Assembly: GCA_963277665.1 (NCBI GenBank)
Contig: OY728143.1
Span: forward strand, 537,698,394-537,762,393
DNA length: 64,000 nucleotides
Direction: 5' to 3'
From: Viscum album
Taxonomy: Eukaryota; Streptophyta; Magnoliopsida; Santalales; Viscaceae
A model generated the notes under the pieces. The model worked only from the letters and a program-made list of their open reading frames with translations, was not told the origin of the DNA and ran no database searches. The translations under genes and the position numbers were made by a program. The stretch's first letter is position 1. Each line of letters starts with the position of its first letter. Shown here piece by piece: positions 15,855 to 31,700 of the stretch.

Positions 15855-18800
15855 ATTTGTTACATAATATATCATATAAAGATTAATTAACTCAAGAATA
15901 ATTTATAGGATCATTAAATGAAGGTAATTATTCACCTAAGCATGTCCCAATGGGGTGATACAAATTTTTTACTCTATGACTCTATATGGATCATTATGTT
16001 TGAATGTGGATTACCAAAGGATAACTTATTAATTTCAATGAATTTTTGTGCTTTTAAATTTATTGATGGTATGTTTTATTATAATAGGGGAGACATGTTG
16101 TTATCTACAATTATATACTGAGTATTTAATCATTGGATTCATATCAAGCCATATAATTGTACAAAAAAACATTTTTATGATTGTATTATTTAAATAAATA
16201 AGTATTGATTCTATAAAAATAAATAACATGGAAACAATGTTATTGAAAAAATGGGGTTTCAACTCCTTTTAAATTCATTAATTTTATAAATTAATGATAT
16301 TTTAGTATACTCAATGTCTTAGTAAGAACATGGTTATAATATTGATAATATTATGAGTAAAAATAGGTGTATAATACATAATATATAAATTTTTTGTGTC
16401 TATTTATTTATTAGTGATATATTATATTATAAGGTATTTGAAATCTATGTCATATATTACAATGGACTCAAGAATGATTATGTGACTCTATTTTTATGAT
16501 AAACTAGTAAATTATTTAATCACTTATAGATCAATGCTATTATAACAATATTTAATGATAGCCATTACAGATTTAAATTAATATAATTAACCATAATGAT
16601 CGTAAACAAGAATAGAATGATAATTCCATCATACCATTCTTTGAATGAATAATTCATATAGTCCCATAGAATATAAACATATTTTTTAGGATTGATATTA
16701 CATGAGGTATGAAAGGTGTAATATTTATATTATTTTGTATTGATGGTTGGTTTAAGAAGAAAAATGATCTTGGGTAGGCGTGTTTCTACTATTGAATTCA
16801 TGTATATGTTGAATAAGAGATGAGTTATCCAATTTAAGATTTAGTGACTGTGGTTGTATTGAATTCATTTAGGTGACTTCATTACACCCATCTATAGTGA
16901 TAATTATATATGTTTACTATTAGTATATGAGGTATATTTTTTAAATTGCGTTTAGAATCTTTAGTATAATTTATTGGTTGATAATGAGATATAATTTTAT
17001 TTCATGATGGTACATATAACATGATTACTGAATGTTATGGATGATTCAATGCCAGACTTTCAAGGATATAGGTGATGTAGGACGATTTTAGAGGGTTGTT
17101 GGTGATAATAATTTTATCAAAGATGATTAATAATTATTAGGTTTATTGAGGAATGATTATTTTATTTAAAAATCTAGTGGATCTATAAATCCATTATATA
17201 GTATGAAATATTCTATTTTCAAATAAATTAATTTTTTCAAAAGCATTGGATGCACATGATACTGATTTTAAATAAAATTTGGTATAATATTTAACTATTA
17301 TTAATCAAAATAAATGATATAACCGGGTCATTAAATTGAACGTTATGAATATAACTACCTAAATTATGAAATTGTTATCAATTTCACATTTATAAATGAA
17401 TTTTATTATTATCTGATTTAAAAATTAAATAAAAAACATTTGAATGTAAAATATATTTTTCTATAAACATTTCTCACCTGTGAAATGTGTATTTATATTA
17501 ATTTATCACTATTTGTGAATTCTTTTATGAAAATTTATGTATTAAATATTCAATAAAATGTTTTAAAATTAATTTAATATTTTTTATGAGTGTGGGACAA
17601 TAATAAAAATATTTTTAAGCATTAAAAATTTATTTTCCTAAAATTCTCCCTTCACATACTTATTTTAATTTTTCCAATTACTTTAGAAATAGTATATGAG
17701 AAAAAGAACTTCATTTTATTAATAAATATGAAAAAAATTATCTTATAGATTATTTTTATTATAATTTTCTTATACCATTATTTCATCAATGAATAATGAA
17801 AATTGTTATTTTTTACAAAACAACCATATCTTTTAAATTATTTTAAAAGTAACATAATTTTTTAAAATGGTATAGGGGAAAAAGTAGTTGAAATATATTA
17901 TCATTATTTTAATTTCAGTTATTTTAATAAATTAAACTTTGATCTATCGTACATACTTGTTTTATAATTAAGAAAACAATTTCATTATAAAACCACAATT
18001 TTTACACAATAATATTTTTAATTTCAAATACATTTATTAATATTTTGAAAATTAAATTTGGTAAAATGTTTTTAATAGTGCAAAAAAATATATTTAATAA
18101 TGGTTAATATTTTCAACCTAATTTTTTTTAATAATGAATAGATAAATTTTTAAATTAGTTATAATGATTATGGTTAAAAAAATGTTTTATGCATTAGATG
18201 AACTATGTTAATATTATTTTTCAACACATATAGGATTTTTATTTAAAAATTATATTAAATATTATCAATCGGTGGTTTAAAATTCGTTATTTTTATTAAT
18301 TTTAATTTCGTAGAGTAAAATATAAATAATATGGACAAATAGAAAATGGTTACTGTGATGAAAACTAAAATAACAATAAGAGAGTAAACATTGAAAATAT
18401 GTGATTAACATATTTAAAACATAAGAATTTTTATTGTGTTGGAGGTTCATGTATTCAATAAAATTCTTCCTAGCCATTATTTAACTATTTTTGATGGACA
18501 TGAATTGGAAGTGTCTTCCTATTAATGATTGGTTTATGGTATTAACAAAAATGAAATAATATTGTAATTATATAAAGGGAAATATTAATATCACTAATTA
18601 AAAATGTATAATATATTTTTTAATCACCAAAACCTAAAAATTAACTTACAAAAATAATAATCAATATATTAGACATACCTTTATCCGTAAAAGAAAATTA
18701 CAATTGCCAATTAAAATAGATATAAATGAAGTTATTCTAAGAGAATGAAAATGTTTTAATTAAGAACATTATTTTAAGCCTTCATATAGTGCCTTAATTT

Positions 18801-21800
18801 AGGTATTAATAATTTCAATATAATAACCAAATTGTAAAATATAAAATAGGATGTTATTTTTTTGATGGCATAACTAATATCAATATCTTCTTCCGTCAAA
18901 TGGGAAACAAAAGCGTTGATTTTGTGTATGGGGTTCTATAACCTCAAAAAATGATGTAATTTTTTCTCCTTCACCTACTCAAAAGTATTTATTTTTTTAC
19001 TTTAAAAAATAGATTATATTTATAAAATAAATATAATTTTTTAATTTAAATATTACATCTATCTTCAAACATTCCAATTCATTTTAAAATAAAAATCTCG
19101 TTTGTTCGTACATGAGGACTACCACCAACACTAATCGAGATGAATGTTTTTAATTTATTTTGACATTAATAGTAATGATGTTATATTTAATGATCAAAAA
19201 TTATAAATATGATAATGATGACTATTTAATGTTAATTAATATTTAACTTTACTCCTCTACATTTGTTGAGAAAATGGTGAAGGCGTTGAGGAGTATATAT
19301 GGTGTACCATCTCCATGGATGGTGTCATTAATACTGTAAATCTATAAAAAATGGTTTAATCCAAACTAATTTACAAAGAATATATATTATATTTATATCA
19401 CCAATCAAATTCATACTATGATGGAAACATGATAATTCTAAAAGGATTGAAAATACCATGCAAAAACATAGATGTAAAAGGGAGTGGTTATTAATAAAAA
19501 TTTAATAAGGAATTTTTAATAAATGGTTAATAAATTTTAAAAAGTAAATCATATATTATATGATATATATTATTATCGTTCTAGAGTGGATGTATAATAT
19601 ACCAATATTTCTTATACAATTGCAAATAATGTGTGTGATTAAATTCAAGATTTGTGGTAAGGGATTTTTAGTCTATCGTTAATTTGTGGGATACATATGA
19701 TATACAAATAAAAATTATGTGGTGAATATACTATACTTTTAACATGTTATATAATTAATATCAATATTTTCATGAAAATTATGGTTTCATTTTATGTTAT
19801 GATTTTATGGATCTTATGAATCAAAATATCCCGGAATTTTTCAGACATTTTCATCTTCATTTATATCAATAGGACACATTTCATATTCATAACTTGTTTT
19901 CTTGGTGTGGATTATATTCTAATAATGAATGTATTATATGATTATTCATATTAAAATTATAATGATTTATATATTGATCTATTTTTTATTCATTAGTAGG
20001 GTTCATTATTCTAAAACTACTAAAGTGTTAGTTGTTTTATATTTAAATATCATGGATTACGAGGATAATATATAACCATGTTCCTGATGAAGTTATATTT
20101 TTATCCATCTCATAATTAACATTGAAAATTTCATATCCTACCATTATTTATGGATAATGAAATTATTAATTTAAATTTCCATTATATAATGACTCAAGAT
20201 ACCTAATGAACATTTTTATGAAAAATGATATTTATTTATCTATATATTTGAAAATACTATTTTCTCTCTAGGTTAATGTTTCTTATGAAGGTTTTAACAA
20301 AATATTATATTATTATACAATTATTTCTTATTTAAGTCATGTTTAACCATGGTTTTTTTGAATGTTGTAATACAAATAATCAGTAATTTTTTTGAAAATG
20401 AATATATTCGCAATTTTTATTTAAAATTTGAAAATAATTTTAATTTTATGGTTTTTTGAATGAATGATATTTTATTTCATCATGAATATTCAATAAATTC
20501 AATCTTACCTTACATGTTTCAAAGTAAATTTCGGAGGAAAATATATATTTAATTTTTATGATTTTTTTTTAATTTTAAATGAGTTCTTTCAAAGTAGAAA
20601 TGTTATTTTCATTATGAAATGTTCCCAAGGATATTTTACAACTATTTTTCATTAAATACAGAATCCATTGATGTTAATGATGGTTTAGATTATAAATAAT
20701 CAAGGGAAAACATACTTATTCATTTTATGGGTATTATTTTATTTTGATGAAAATAATCTTATGAAATTCAATCCTTTTCCATGCTTTTTGATATGATAAA
20801 TTTATTAAATTATAATGAAACACATTTCCCATATAAAGGTTATTCTATGAATAATTTATTATAAAACTATTTAATTTTCAAAATTTATTTTATTTTCAAT
20901 GATTTGTTACTATTTGGAACACGATTGTATTATTTTCATTATGGGATAGGTGGGATATATATCTCCCTTGAAATAATTGTGTAAATAAGGATATCATATG
21001 AGGTAAATAAGAATATAATTTGGTGTGAGACTTGTTCTATAAGGTACATTGTCAACTATTAAAATTATTGGCGTGATCCTTTTATTAAAAAATGGATATA
21101 TAGTGAACTAATTCTAAAAAAAGTACTTAATGTAATCATTAATGACTAAGAAATGATTTTTATATTCTTATGTGTATGACACAAATCTATTACATAACCC
21201 AATGTTATGTTCCCCTGGCTCAAACACTATTATTATATTATTTTTCATTACTTATGATCTATCTTGATTTATATTACGAATCATGGTTAGGATCTTGGAT
21301 ATACATGGTGTGGTTTTCAAATATTAGGATAGTGTTCCCAATCGAATATTCTATTGTTATGTTTCTATGACCACTAGTATTTTTTCCTTTTACACTTATA
21401 TAGATTCATAGCTCACACATTTTAATGTAATCATTCCCTAGGGGATGAATAATTGTTTTAGGAATTATATGACTATGATGGTTTCTAGTTATAAAGTACT
21501 ATATGGTAGATTATATTGAACTGTTATGTACTAGTTGTTTATGTTTCCAGGATTCCAAGGGAACTATACCTATACAATTCTGTGATAGTCAATTTTAATG
21601 TAATGAATAATCATCTACTAATATTTGATATAAATGTACGAGTAATATGATTCAATGTTATTATTATCATAAAAAAAGGAATGAAATCCTTTAAATATCA
21701 CACATGATAGAATTAGATGATGTATTGATATCAACCCAATGGATACTGGGGGAAATAGTTACAACATGGGATGATGGTATTTGTCACTTCAAAAAGGTAT

Positions 21801-24800
21801 ATATAAATATGTTTTGTTTATATATTTATCTATTATAGACCACTAGTAGTCATTTCGGAACCCTATTGTTGGAAACATATCAAGGTTTAGTTAAAAATTT
21901 TAAACTAAGATGCTAAAACTATGACAAGATAGATAAAGATATGTATAATGATATATCTATGGATATTTATAAGGATAATTATAATTATAACATATGTATA
22001 TGAAAATAACTTTTTTTGTTTGAAAATATAGTCAAATATTTCTAATAAAATAAATTCTTGTTAATGAACTATAAGAGGACGTGGATCTATTAAAATTTTA
22101 TATAGGGTTAATAACTTCATAAGAGGTCAATAGTGATTTGATGATACCATCCCATGTTGCACAAAAATGAACCATTCTCTCACAACTTATTTAAACCTCT
22201 AGGGGGTATGTTTCAAAAAATTTCAAATTGTTTATGATCATATAATTAAATATTCAAATAGATAAACCGAAATGAACTAGGATAAACTGATGGTTTCATT
22301 GATCCAAATGAAGGCGTTATGATTTAGACTACCTATTAATAATATTTTACGATATTTTATTTTTCTACTATGAATGTTGTTCCACATATTATGACTTGTT
22401 TTAGTCAAATGAGGGTACCGTAAGGAAGTATTTTGATATTTAATCGGAAAAAAATTCTTACATGACAAACCAAATGGAATTATTATGAGTGAAAAAGATA
22501 TTGTGATTATTCTCATTAGATATAAAAATATATGATTAAAAACATTCACCTCAACCAACTCTTAGAATCCCAAATAAGTGAATCATAGATATCACTAAGA
22601 AATTGGGTTGTAGAGACCATATAAGAATGAATATTTTATTTCAAATAAGGTATGAATGTGAAAATAATTAGTTAAGGGAATTTCCCAAAGTAACATGATA
22701 ATTGTTTCTATATTGTGAAGAAGAGTTGATTGTATTTAATTTTTTATGGAAAATTCACATGATTAGTTAAAAAAATTTAATATATTATTTTTATACATAA
22801 GGAATCATCAATATATTAATATGTTAAATGTGGAAACTATGGGAATTATTTGAATCGATATACTATAGAGAATGACTAAGAATCATTTCAATAATGATTT
22901 TTTGAGAGAAAATTTTTATATTGATGAAGAATATTCTACAACTTGCATGTGAGAGGTAGGAGGTATTAAAGTACATGATGATGAATCCAAGTTATTTGTT
23001 TAATAATTATGTGGATCTATTCTTGTTTTTATATGTTTAATCTCATGATTTTTATTATATGAATTATGAAATATATAAGCATTATTCTATATAAATTCTT
23101 CATTAAGGAGTTACAAGAATACATTGATTATTTCTGATGACCTATAAATTTTATTTAATGCAATTTTCATATTTTATAGATTAAAATTTGATAATAGGTA
23201 AAATAAAATATAATATGTTTCTAATGTCTAGAAAATAGAGATTTTTTGGTTTAATGACATGATTAATATGAAAATTTTGAATTGAATATTGTTGATGCCC
23301 AAAGAACTTATCAGTTAATTAATGAAAATTTGAATTATGTTTTAATTAACGAAGATTACATTATTTGTATATTTTTGGATATATTCAATAATCTATGGTT
23401 TATTTAAAAAATATGGAATTATTAATGTTTTCATTGAGGTTTTATGGTAACTATAGTAATTACCATGTTTTAGGAAACTTTATAACCAAGATATTTCAAA
23501 ATATTTTATGATAATCTTGAGAGTAACATTATAATATATATGGGATTATATATTAGAGGATTTTATAAATTTTTTACCAACCTTATATATATTTTAATTT
23601 TTGATGGGACATAAGGTTAATTATTTATAGAATTTATTATGTTGATCTTTGTCAAATATTTATGTGATTAATCCATATTAGATTTATTAAACTAACAATA
23701 TTGTTGTTTTTGAAAAATTTATATATAATGAATTACTTATCATTATTTTATGGATTTATGAACCATTTTAATTCATCTTTAGTGATTTTAAAAATAAAAA
23801 AATTCACTTTAATTTCATGGAGTTAGAGATGACTTGGAAATTGATCAATGAAAAAACAAAGGATGATATTGACCATATAAAATTGAATGAAATATAGTAA
23901 TGATATTTTATTATGTAAATTCAACCATTATTATAAAATAACCTTTAATTGTTTTGTCATATTTCCTTTATTGATGAATAATTGATTTATTTTTTCCTCA
24001 CCTAAAAGAATTATTGTATTGTGGTCATACCATTATCATGATCCTTAAGTTTCTTGTTTTTAATGATATATATAAATTAATTCTATTTCATTTCTAATTA
24101 TTTCATTGAATTAATTTTCTCTTATATGGAATCCTAGTTATATGATTTTAATGCTGACATTCATTTATACTATTTCCATCTTCTCTGAAGCATGTTATAT
24201 TAACCTTTAGTATGATGTTGTATTTTAAAAAAGGTATTTTAAAATGGAAACACATTTATTAAGAAACCTTGTTAATATTAAAAGGATTCAATTTATTTAA
24301 GTAGAAATAATTTTACATAGTGATATTTTATGAAATATATTTTCTAAATATTTTTATTGTTTCAATTTCATATGTTATAAATAACACTATATTCAAACAA
24401 AACATAGTATACAATTTAAATGTTATTATTTAATAAGAATGATTTATCCTATCAATTATACTGGTATGTATTAATTTAACAAAATGAATTGTGAAATGTA
24501 TAAGTCTTAACAAGTAATTAATAAGTTCAAGAGTTATTAACAGATTATTAATGGAAATATAAATAATTTAAAGGTAATAAATTTTTTTTCTGAAAATATA
24601 TTTTTATGCATGAATTATATATTTATAATAATTATAAACTATTATTGGATGACAATAATAATGAGTTTTTTTGTTATATTCAATAAAATGTTTTAAAATT
24701 ATTATTTTAAACATGGTATAGGAATAAATCAAATTTTATTCTTAAAAAAATATTTTTTATATAAATTGGTTTCATTGGATATATATTTGAAAAATAAATT

Positions 24801-25953
24801 TTACAATTCACATAGTCATTGTCTAAAAGAAATAACATTAGTTATCAAATCAATATGTTAAAATTATTTTAGAGTGAATGTATTTTCAATTTATGAAGAG
24901 ATTAGTTCTTTTCAATGAATAGTAAAAAATTAATATTTGTTTAAAACCATCATTTCATTTAATGAATTTAAATATTTACATTTTTATAAAACATTTTATT
25001 GGTAATAATAGTTAAATTATATTATTTTAAATCCAATATAGTTAATTAATATCATTTTCATATAGAACATTGTATTAAAATGTTCTATAGTTATGAAAAA
25101 AATAATCCTTAATCCCACATTTCTATTGCGCATGTGAGTTTAATTTTGAATCACATTCAACCCCTTTTGTGAATTGAATTTAGAAAATCGGATTCTATAA
25201 TTTTAATTGTAATAGTTAATATCTACTAAAGGGTCAAATTATATTCTATTTATAATGAATAGTAAAATAGTGGGTATTAATTTCCATGATTAACGTTAAA
25301 ATAGTTTTTTGTTTGTCACTTGTCCTTTTGTTATAATTAATATTTATAAAATAAATAATTGTTATTAAATAAATATTATTTAATATTAAAATAAATGGGT
25401 AATTATTATATAATAAAATTCATTTTATTTATAGGCTTAATGTATAAAATAAATAGGTAAATATTAAGACACTAGTTTCCATAGTAAATACTAAAACGTT
25501 AAAAGCATGTAAACATTGAGTATAAGGTAATAAGATGTTCAAAAAACATTTTAATTATTTTTATAGTGGAAATAATCAACCATATATGCCATAAAATCCA
25601 TTATTTTTCAATTTTGGTTTCACATTTCTTTCGATTATTGAATATGTTTAGGTCATAATGAAAACACAACTCCTCCACAATTATATAATAGAAAGACCAA
25701 CCCTTACATATTCAAACAACATAACACATTTGGATGGAAAAATAATTCAAAAATATATCCCAAAAAACATTATAAATTTTATATAACTACTATTCATTAG
25801 AAAATTTCATTAGTATGGGTTTTAATAAGACATGTAAATGATGTTATTGTAAACGAATGTAATTTTCTTCAATAACCAATCTCTTTTTTACTATTTCTCT
25901 TAAAAAATACAATATCGTATTAATAATTAAAATATAATAATTATATTTAAAAA

Positions 25954-25971
25954 ATATATATATATATATAT
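25954..25971. repeat. AT microsatellite
   Basis: About nine AT dinucleotides preceded by an A-run, in gene-free sequence. Confidence 0.85.
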
Positions 25972-26510
25972 TTATTATGTTTTTATATTTACCTATATAC
26001 ATATCATCTTCAATGACATGGAAGACAATACCATCGATACTATGTACGACAGACTACGGCCTGAAAAACCAATTTAATTCATTTTATATCACCACCTCTA
26101 AAGATAGTTATGAATAAAATATAAATAATTTAAATAATATATATGTAACAATTTTATTTATCAAAATATAAAATTACAACTAACTTGTTAACTTATGACA
26201 CATTAAAAACGCAAATGTAGCTCATGTGTACGTTTAGACTATTACCTCTACGAATATATGTGATATGTTTTTCCATTTATTTTGAAATTGGTTTTAATTA
26301 TTCTATAAATAATGAAAAAATAATATAGATATGATAAGAAAATTATTATGTAATGTTGATATAATATTTACATTTCCTTTATTTTTTCAATTGAGAAAAT
26401 TAAAGAAACATTCATGTGCCGGTATGGTCAACCATATCTATGAATAGTGTAAATAATTTTCGATATCAAACCTTAATGGACTAATCTAAAATTATGTATA
26501 ATATATACAC

Positions 26511-26523
26511 ATATATATATATA
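26511..26523. repeat. short AT microsatellite
   Basis: A short alternating AT tract about 190 bases before a similar one at 26,701. Confidence 0.8.
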
Positions 26524-26700
26524 AGATATTTTTATCATGTATATGATTTTGGATATTATGGATCATGGATTAAACTATGAGGACCAAATATTCAAAAAAA
26601 ACATAATTGAAAAATAATGCTCTTATAACATGAATCATGATTTTAATAGGGAATTATTAGTAAGTTGGCAAAACAATTCATAAGTAAAGTGAAAATTTTA

Positions 26701-26716
26701 ATATATATATATATAT
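26701..26716. repeat. AT microsatellite
   Basis: Eight AT dinucleotides running into a TTATTATTA stretch. Confidence 0.85.
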
Positions 26717-29099
26717 TATTATTAAATATATTTAAAAAAACTATATTTACAATAATTTTGGATTGAATGTGTATGATGAAATCCAATATGTGAGGTAATT
26801 GATTTATATTATCTCTTCTTTTACTTAGAGACATATCCACCATCACCACTCATTTCATAGGGGTTGATTATATAACCCCTGTAATTTTTTATAATTAGTA
26901 TCCATTTTTATGTAATTATTCTTCATTTTATGTTATTCAGTATTAGTTATTATTTTTAATATGTTTCCCAATGTGTTATGATATATTATTCTCACTTTTA
27001 TTTCCATCGCACACATGAGATATTGACCAATTATTTCAATTTTATGGCCAATATTATTCATATGGATTCTTTTTATGAATATTATTTTTAAACTATGGTG
27101 TTTAAAAAATACATAAAATGTAATTTGTTTTAGGTTTCCTATCAATCAAATTTTACAAATGTCGTAAAGGTTTTTTGTTACAATTTCATTTTTTATAATG
27201 ATTTCTTGTGAATATGTTTCTGATGATGAAATATAATGATATCTATCTAAAAAAACCTCATGAATTTTTTCATCATGTGGTTATTTATGAGTAATACATG
27301 TTTGAATTTAATTTTTCCCCATTTATGTACTCAAGAAAATAAAGTGTTGTTTTTAAGAAAAATAAACTTTATTACCCTATTCTTTTGAAATGAAATTATC
27401 ATCTATGTTGGTGTGTTATAAATTTTTTTAATAATTTTTTAAATTTTATCTAATTATTAATCATATATATATTTTTAAAAAATTTGTATGTTTAAAATAT
27501 TGTCCCAAACGAATATTCTTTTTGTTTTCTGAACTATGATATTTTTTTTGTTATAAAAATTTGAATGGAATATACGTTCTAATTTGTTCTAGAGGTACAA
27601 TATTTTATAACCTCATGGCCACTAATAATATTCCTGATTAAATTAAATTATTCTAAAGTAATTTTAAAAGAAATTTGTTTCATTATTTTTTTAGAAAATT
27701 AATATTTTAAAGGAGTGTATCTAATTTTGAAACGTTGTTTTCCTTATAAAATATTCCATGTGATTTCTCAAAATTAATTTCTATATATGATCACATCATT
27801 TGATATTACTTAATAATTACATGGAATAGGATCAAATGATACCATACATATTATTTATCGTTTTTGGGTTAGGATAATTGTGAATATATGTTTATTAAAC
27901 CTATTAATTTTTGATTTGTTATTCTATGATATATTTGTGAAATTATTATGAAACTCATCTTGCCTACACGAGTTATGATATGATACAATTTTTATAAAAC
28001 CCATTTTATTTCAGGTGTTCTAATATTTTTTATGTCTTATGATCTTGCAGAAAATATATGTATTATTCTCATTATGTGTTGGGTGATACCTATATCTACC
28101 TTCAATAAATAAAAAAATATTGATATATCATCAGATAAAAATGAAAAGAATAGGTCGTGAACCCAGTTATGTAATGGACATTGTACTCTATAATCATATT
28201 ATGAGTGAACCTGGAATAATAAGATTGTTTGGGGGTGAACCAATTCCTCTATGATTATTTTCGAAAGGATACATCAAGAATAAAGAAATGATTTTATATG
28301 ATTATGTTTATGCAAAAAATCAATGTTTTATGACAATGTTATATTCTCTATGCTCATAATAATTAATTCCTTTTTATTAAAGTCCTATGAACTGTCAATA
28401 TTCCAAAAATTACTCCATGTTATGATCTTTTATATATGTGGTATTGTTATCTAAATGTTATTATCGTATTTGAAAATTCTTATTTTCATGTTATTCTTAT
28501 AATATTATTTATATATCCCTTATTTTCACTTATAAATAATTAAAGAATAGTCATTAGTATGTTTTAATTCCCTAAGGTATGAGGAATGATTTATTATATG
28601 GTATTTCAAGGTGGGGTTCTAGTTATGTTGAACTAAATGGGATATGATGTAGAACTATAATAAACATGTTTTTTATTCAATTTTACAAAAGGCAGAGGGA
28701 CAATATAAATACATTACTGATCTTTTTTAGGCAATGAATACTTGTTTTTTTAGAATATATATCAACATATGAACAGTAAATGGTGTTATTAAATCCTAAT
28801 GGTCAGATAGAGTGACTAATAGTGAGACATATAACTTATATTTACAGTGGATAATATATTATATACACGATTCTGTTTCACCAAATGATTCTTTCATTAA
28901 GGATGATTTGGTTTTTATGACTATGGTTATGAGGTAGTGACCAAAATCAGGTGTGATGACATGATTTAATATTCAAATTTCAAAAGATATGTCTTTCATC
29001 ATGGGAAACCAATGAAAATTCTAATATTTAATGTTAGTTCCTTTTTAAGGGATAATTAAATATCGAAAAAGGTTTTATATACAACAAAAATTATATTAA

Positions 29100-31700
29100 T
29101 AGATTAAGTATTTAACTAGTAAAAATCTATATTCTATATAACGTTTACAATATTTTGTTGAGGTATACCAATATGACAAATAATTTAATTACATGACTAA
29201 CGAGGTAATCTTAGTAGAGAAATGTTGTCAAATGTTTTGTGCAGCCGTTAACCAATGTGGTACACCTCCTACCGATAATTGAAACCCATTCTTTTAATGA
29301 TAAAATCTTATTAAATATATTTGGGACAATAAATAAATATAATGTTTCTATTTGTATTATATTTTCGGGAATGTTTATTTATTTCACTCTTATTTATGGT
29401 ATTATAGAGTGTTTTTGTTAGGTTAATTTGATTACATAATAAAACCCAAATACTAATTTCTTGTATTATCATACTATCTATATTTTGTATGATTCATTAA
29501 GATAATGTAAATAGGTTAAAGTGCTTCAGGGGAGAGTTATCTCACACTCCCTTTGTTTTAAAATAACAATTTTTTTTTAAAAAATTGATTCCTATGGTAC
29601 ACATTAATTAATGTTATGGAAGATCGTGTCATTAGGAATAATGATGATTAACTATTGGTGAGTTATCTACTGTTTAATGGAGTCTTATACATAGATTTCA
29701 TACAATATATATACGATCTTGATGAGGTAAGAGTTGTTGAAATCTATGTATCACTAATATTCTAACACAGTATCCCATATTATTGAATTCATGTTTAGGG
29801 ATTTGGTATTCTATTTAGTGTATTCACAGATGGGACAAAAGTTTACTTTTAGGAGGTAGATGTTTGTTCCTGGATGCATTTAAATAATTATAGTTCTAAG
29901 AGGTTCTATACCATAGAATTATCATATGAACTTCCTCAATGATTATATTTGATGAATGATGTATTTAATATTCCATATCATAAGATAAACAACTAAAAAC
30001 ATTTTCATGTGTTTATTATCTCTTATTTTTGTATTTATCATAATTGATCATTTGATGGATGAAATATTATAATATATGAATGAAGTAAGAAGAGTATTCA
30101 TGCATATATGGTCCCATAGGGTTTCATGCTAATAAAGCATAATTGTAACATGATGGAGATGACGAAATAGTAATAAGATATTCTGGTAGAGTGGGAAGAG
30201 TTTTTCAACGGCAAGACCATATAATGCATATTGATGAATCTTCTTGTTAATTATACCTATTGTGGGGAGCTTGTGTCACCCAGAGTCAATAAAATGTTCT
30301 ATTTTAATCAACGTTTTTCCATAAGAAATGTGTCTTTGATAATTATGAATGTTTAATGTTTTAGTAGTGAATTGGGTGATTGTTTCCTGATGAAAATACA
30401 AGTTCAAGGGATATGGATTTTGATATATTCTATTAGCTATATAGTAGACTGGTAATAGTAATTTAGTGGATAATTAAGATGAGTATGTACATTCATGTGG
30501 ACCCCTAGGTGTGTATTAATTCATGGGTGGGTTATCAAAACCAAATTGGTGGCCAACAGTTACTAGGTAAGATCCTACATGGGTTTTAGATTTTTCTAAT
30601 TATTTTGTTAAATATTTATTTGTTATATATATATATGTAAAGTGATTATAAATTCTTCCACCAAAAATATAATCCATGCTCCCCATTTCCAACATACTAT
30701 TTCGTAGTCCTTAAGTGTTAGATCTATGCTGGTTCAGATGAGTTTCATGTACCATTGAATATAGTTAGTAACCTACAGTATGGGTTAAATTCATATTTTA
30801 ATTGTTTATAATTTATATAATAATTTCATTGTAGTTAGTGTATGCCATATTCATAGGGGTTTTATTTATTTATAAATTAATATCAAGTAATGGTTATTTC
30901 TCTGAAGATACATTGTATCTAGGTTTCTAAAGGATCAATTACAGTGGAACCTAAATTATCCATATGGTTTATAACAACATCATGTGATGTTTAGACATTG
31001 TCTTTCAACATTTGGTTCACTGAAATGTATTTAATTTTATTTAATTATCATGATAAATTTTGTTTTTGGAATGTATATTTATTTCTATAATTGATACTCT
31101 ACTCGATATAAGTCATGGAAATATTTTATGAAAGATAAATCCTTAAGAAAAAAATTATATTGAACCAATATGTTCTAGGAATCATTGAAGATTTAATATA
31201 TTAAATGATAATACTGTTGGCCAATATTTGTTAATTTTAGTATCCTAGACTATCGAATTATATAATTTTATAATAGGTACGCGTAATGAATATCCATGTA
31301 GGGATGGTGAGCCTTAACATACCATTTGTCTAGTTGATTTGGGTGATTGTTAGTTTTTTTAATCACCATGGTTTGTGCCATTGTTTTACTAAATATGATC
31401 AATAAGATATGTGATGGAAATATAATAGTGGAAATATTATTTTAATTATGTAATTAAATGGATTATCATCTTGAAATGTGGTATTGGTTATTCCTATAGG
31501 AATATATTCTTCTAATTCCTATCATATACCAAAATGGGAAAAATGTATAGTTGTTATAGAATAATTATGATTGGGTATAAATGGCATAGAAAAATGTGTA
31601 TCGGGATCATTTATATGAATTTAATGATACTATATCTACATCTATGACACATATAATGTGAATTAATAAATGTTTAGTTATTGATTAAGTATGCATTAAT
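29100..31700. other. less A+T-extreme stretch, no confident gene
   Basis: The G+C content is visibly higher than in the neighbouring DNA, as in other decayed retrotransposon internal regions of this window. Around 29,900-29,960 the plus strand reads LMNDVFN, reminiscent of the LMN-VF segment of Gypsy reverse transcriptase, but the flanking sequence does not give a convincing SGYHQ or FIDD block. The 60-codon frame at 29,239-29,421 is not recognised. An old Gypsy pol fragment is possible but unproven. Confidence 0.25.
30624..30636. repeat. short AT microsatellite
   Basis: A short alternating TA tract within decayed repeat-like DNA. Confidence 0.8.

Larger units (their letters stand above)
2700..29100. 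other. A+T-rich DNA with no recognisable gene
   Basis: This stretch of about 26 kb is very A+T-rich, with long runs of A or T and frequent stops in all six frames. The open frames are at most about 95 codons, rich in I, N, Y, F and K, and show no conserved motif. I looked for Gypsy and Copia signatures (FIDD/YVDD boxes, TDH-SLKY, SMDF-TGLP, CCHC knuckles) and saw none that I could defend. The likeliest origin is very old, methylation-decayed retrotransposons, but this is an inference from context. Confidence 0.6.

Noticed and set aside
22277..22558. 93-codon minus-strand frame
   Set aside because: Considered as a possible Copia or LINE fragment, but no conserved motif could be placed and the flanks give no further domains.
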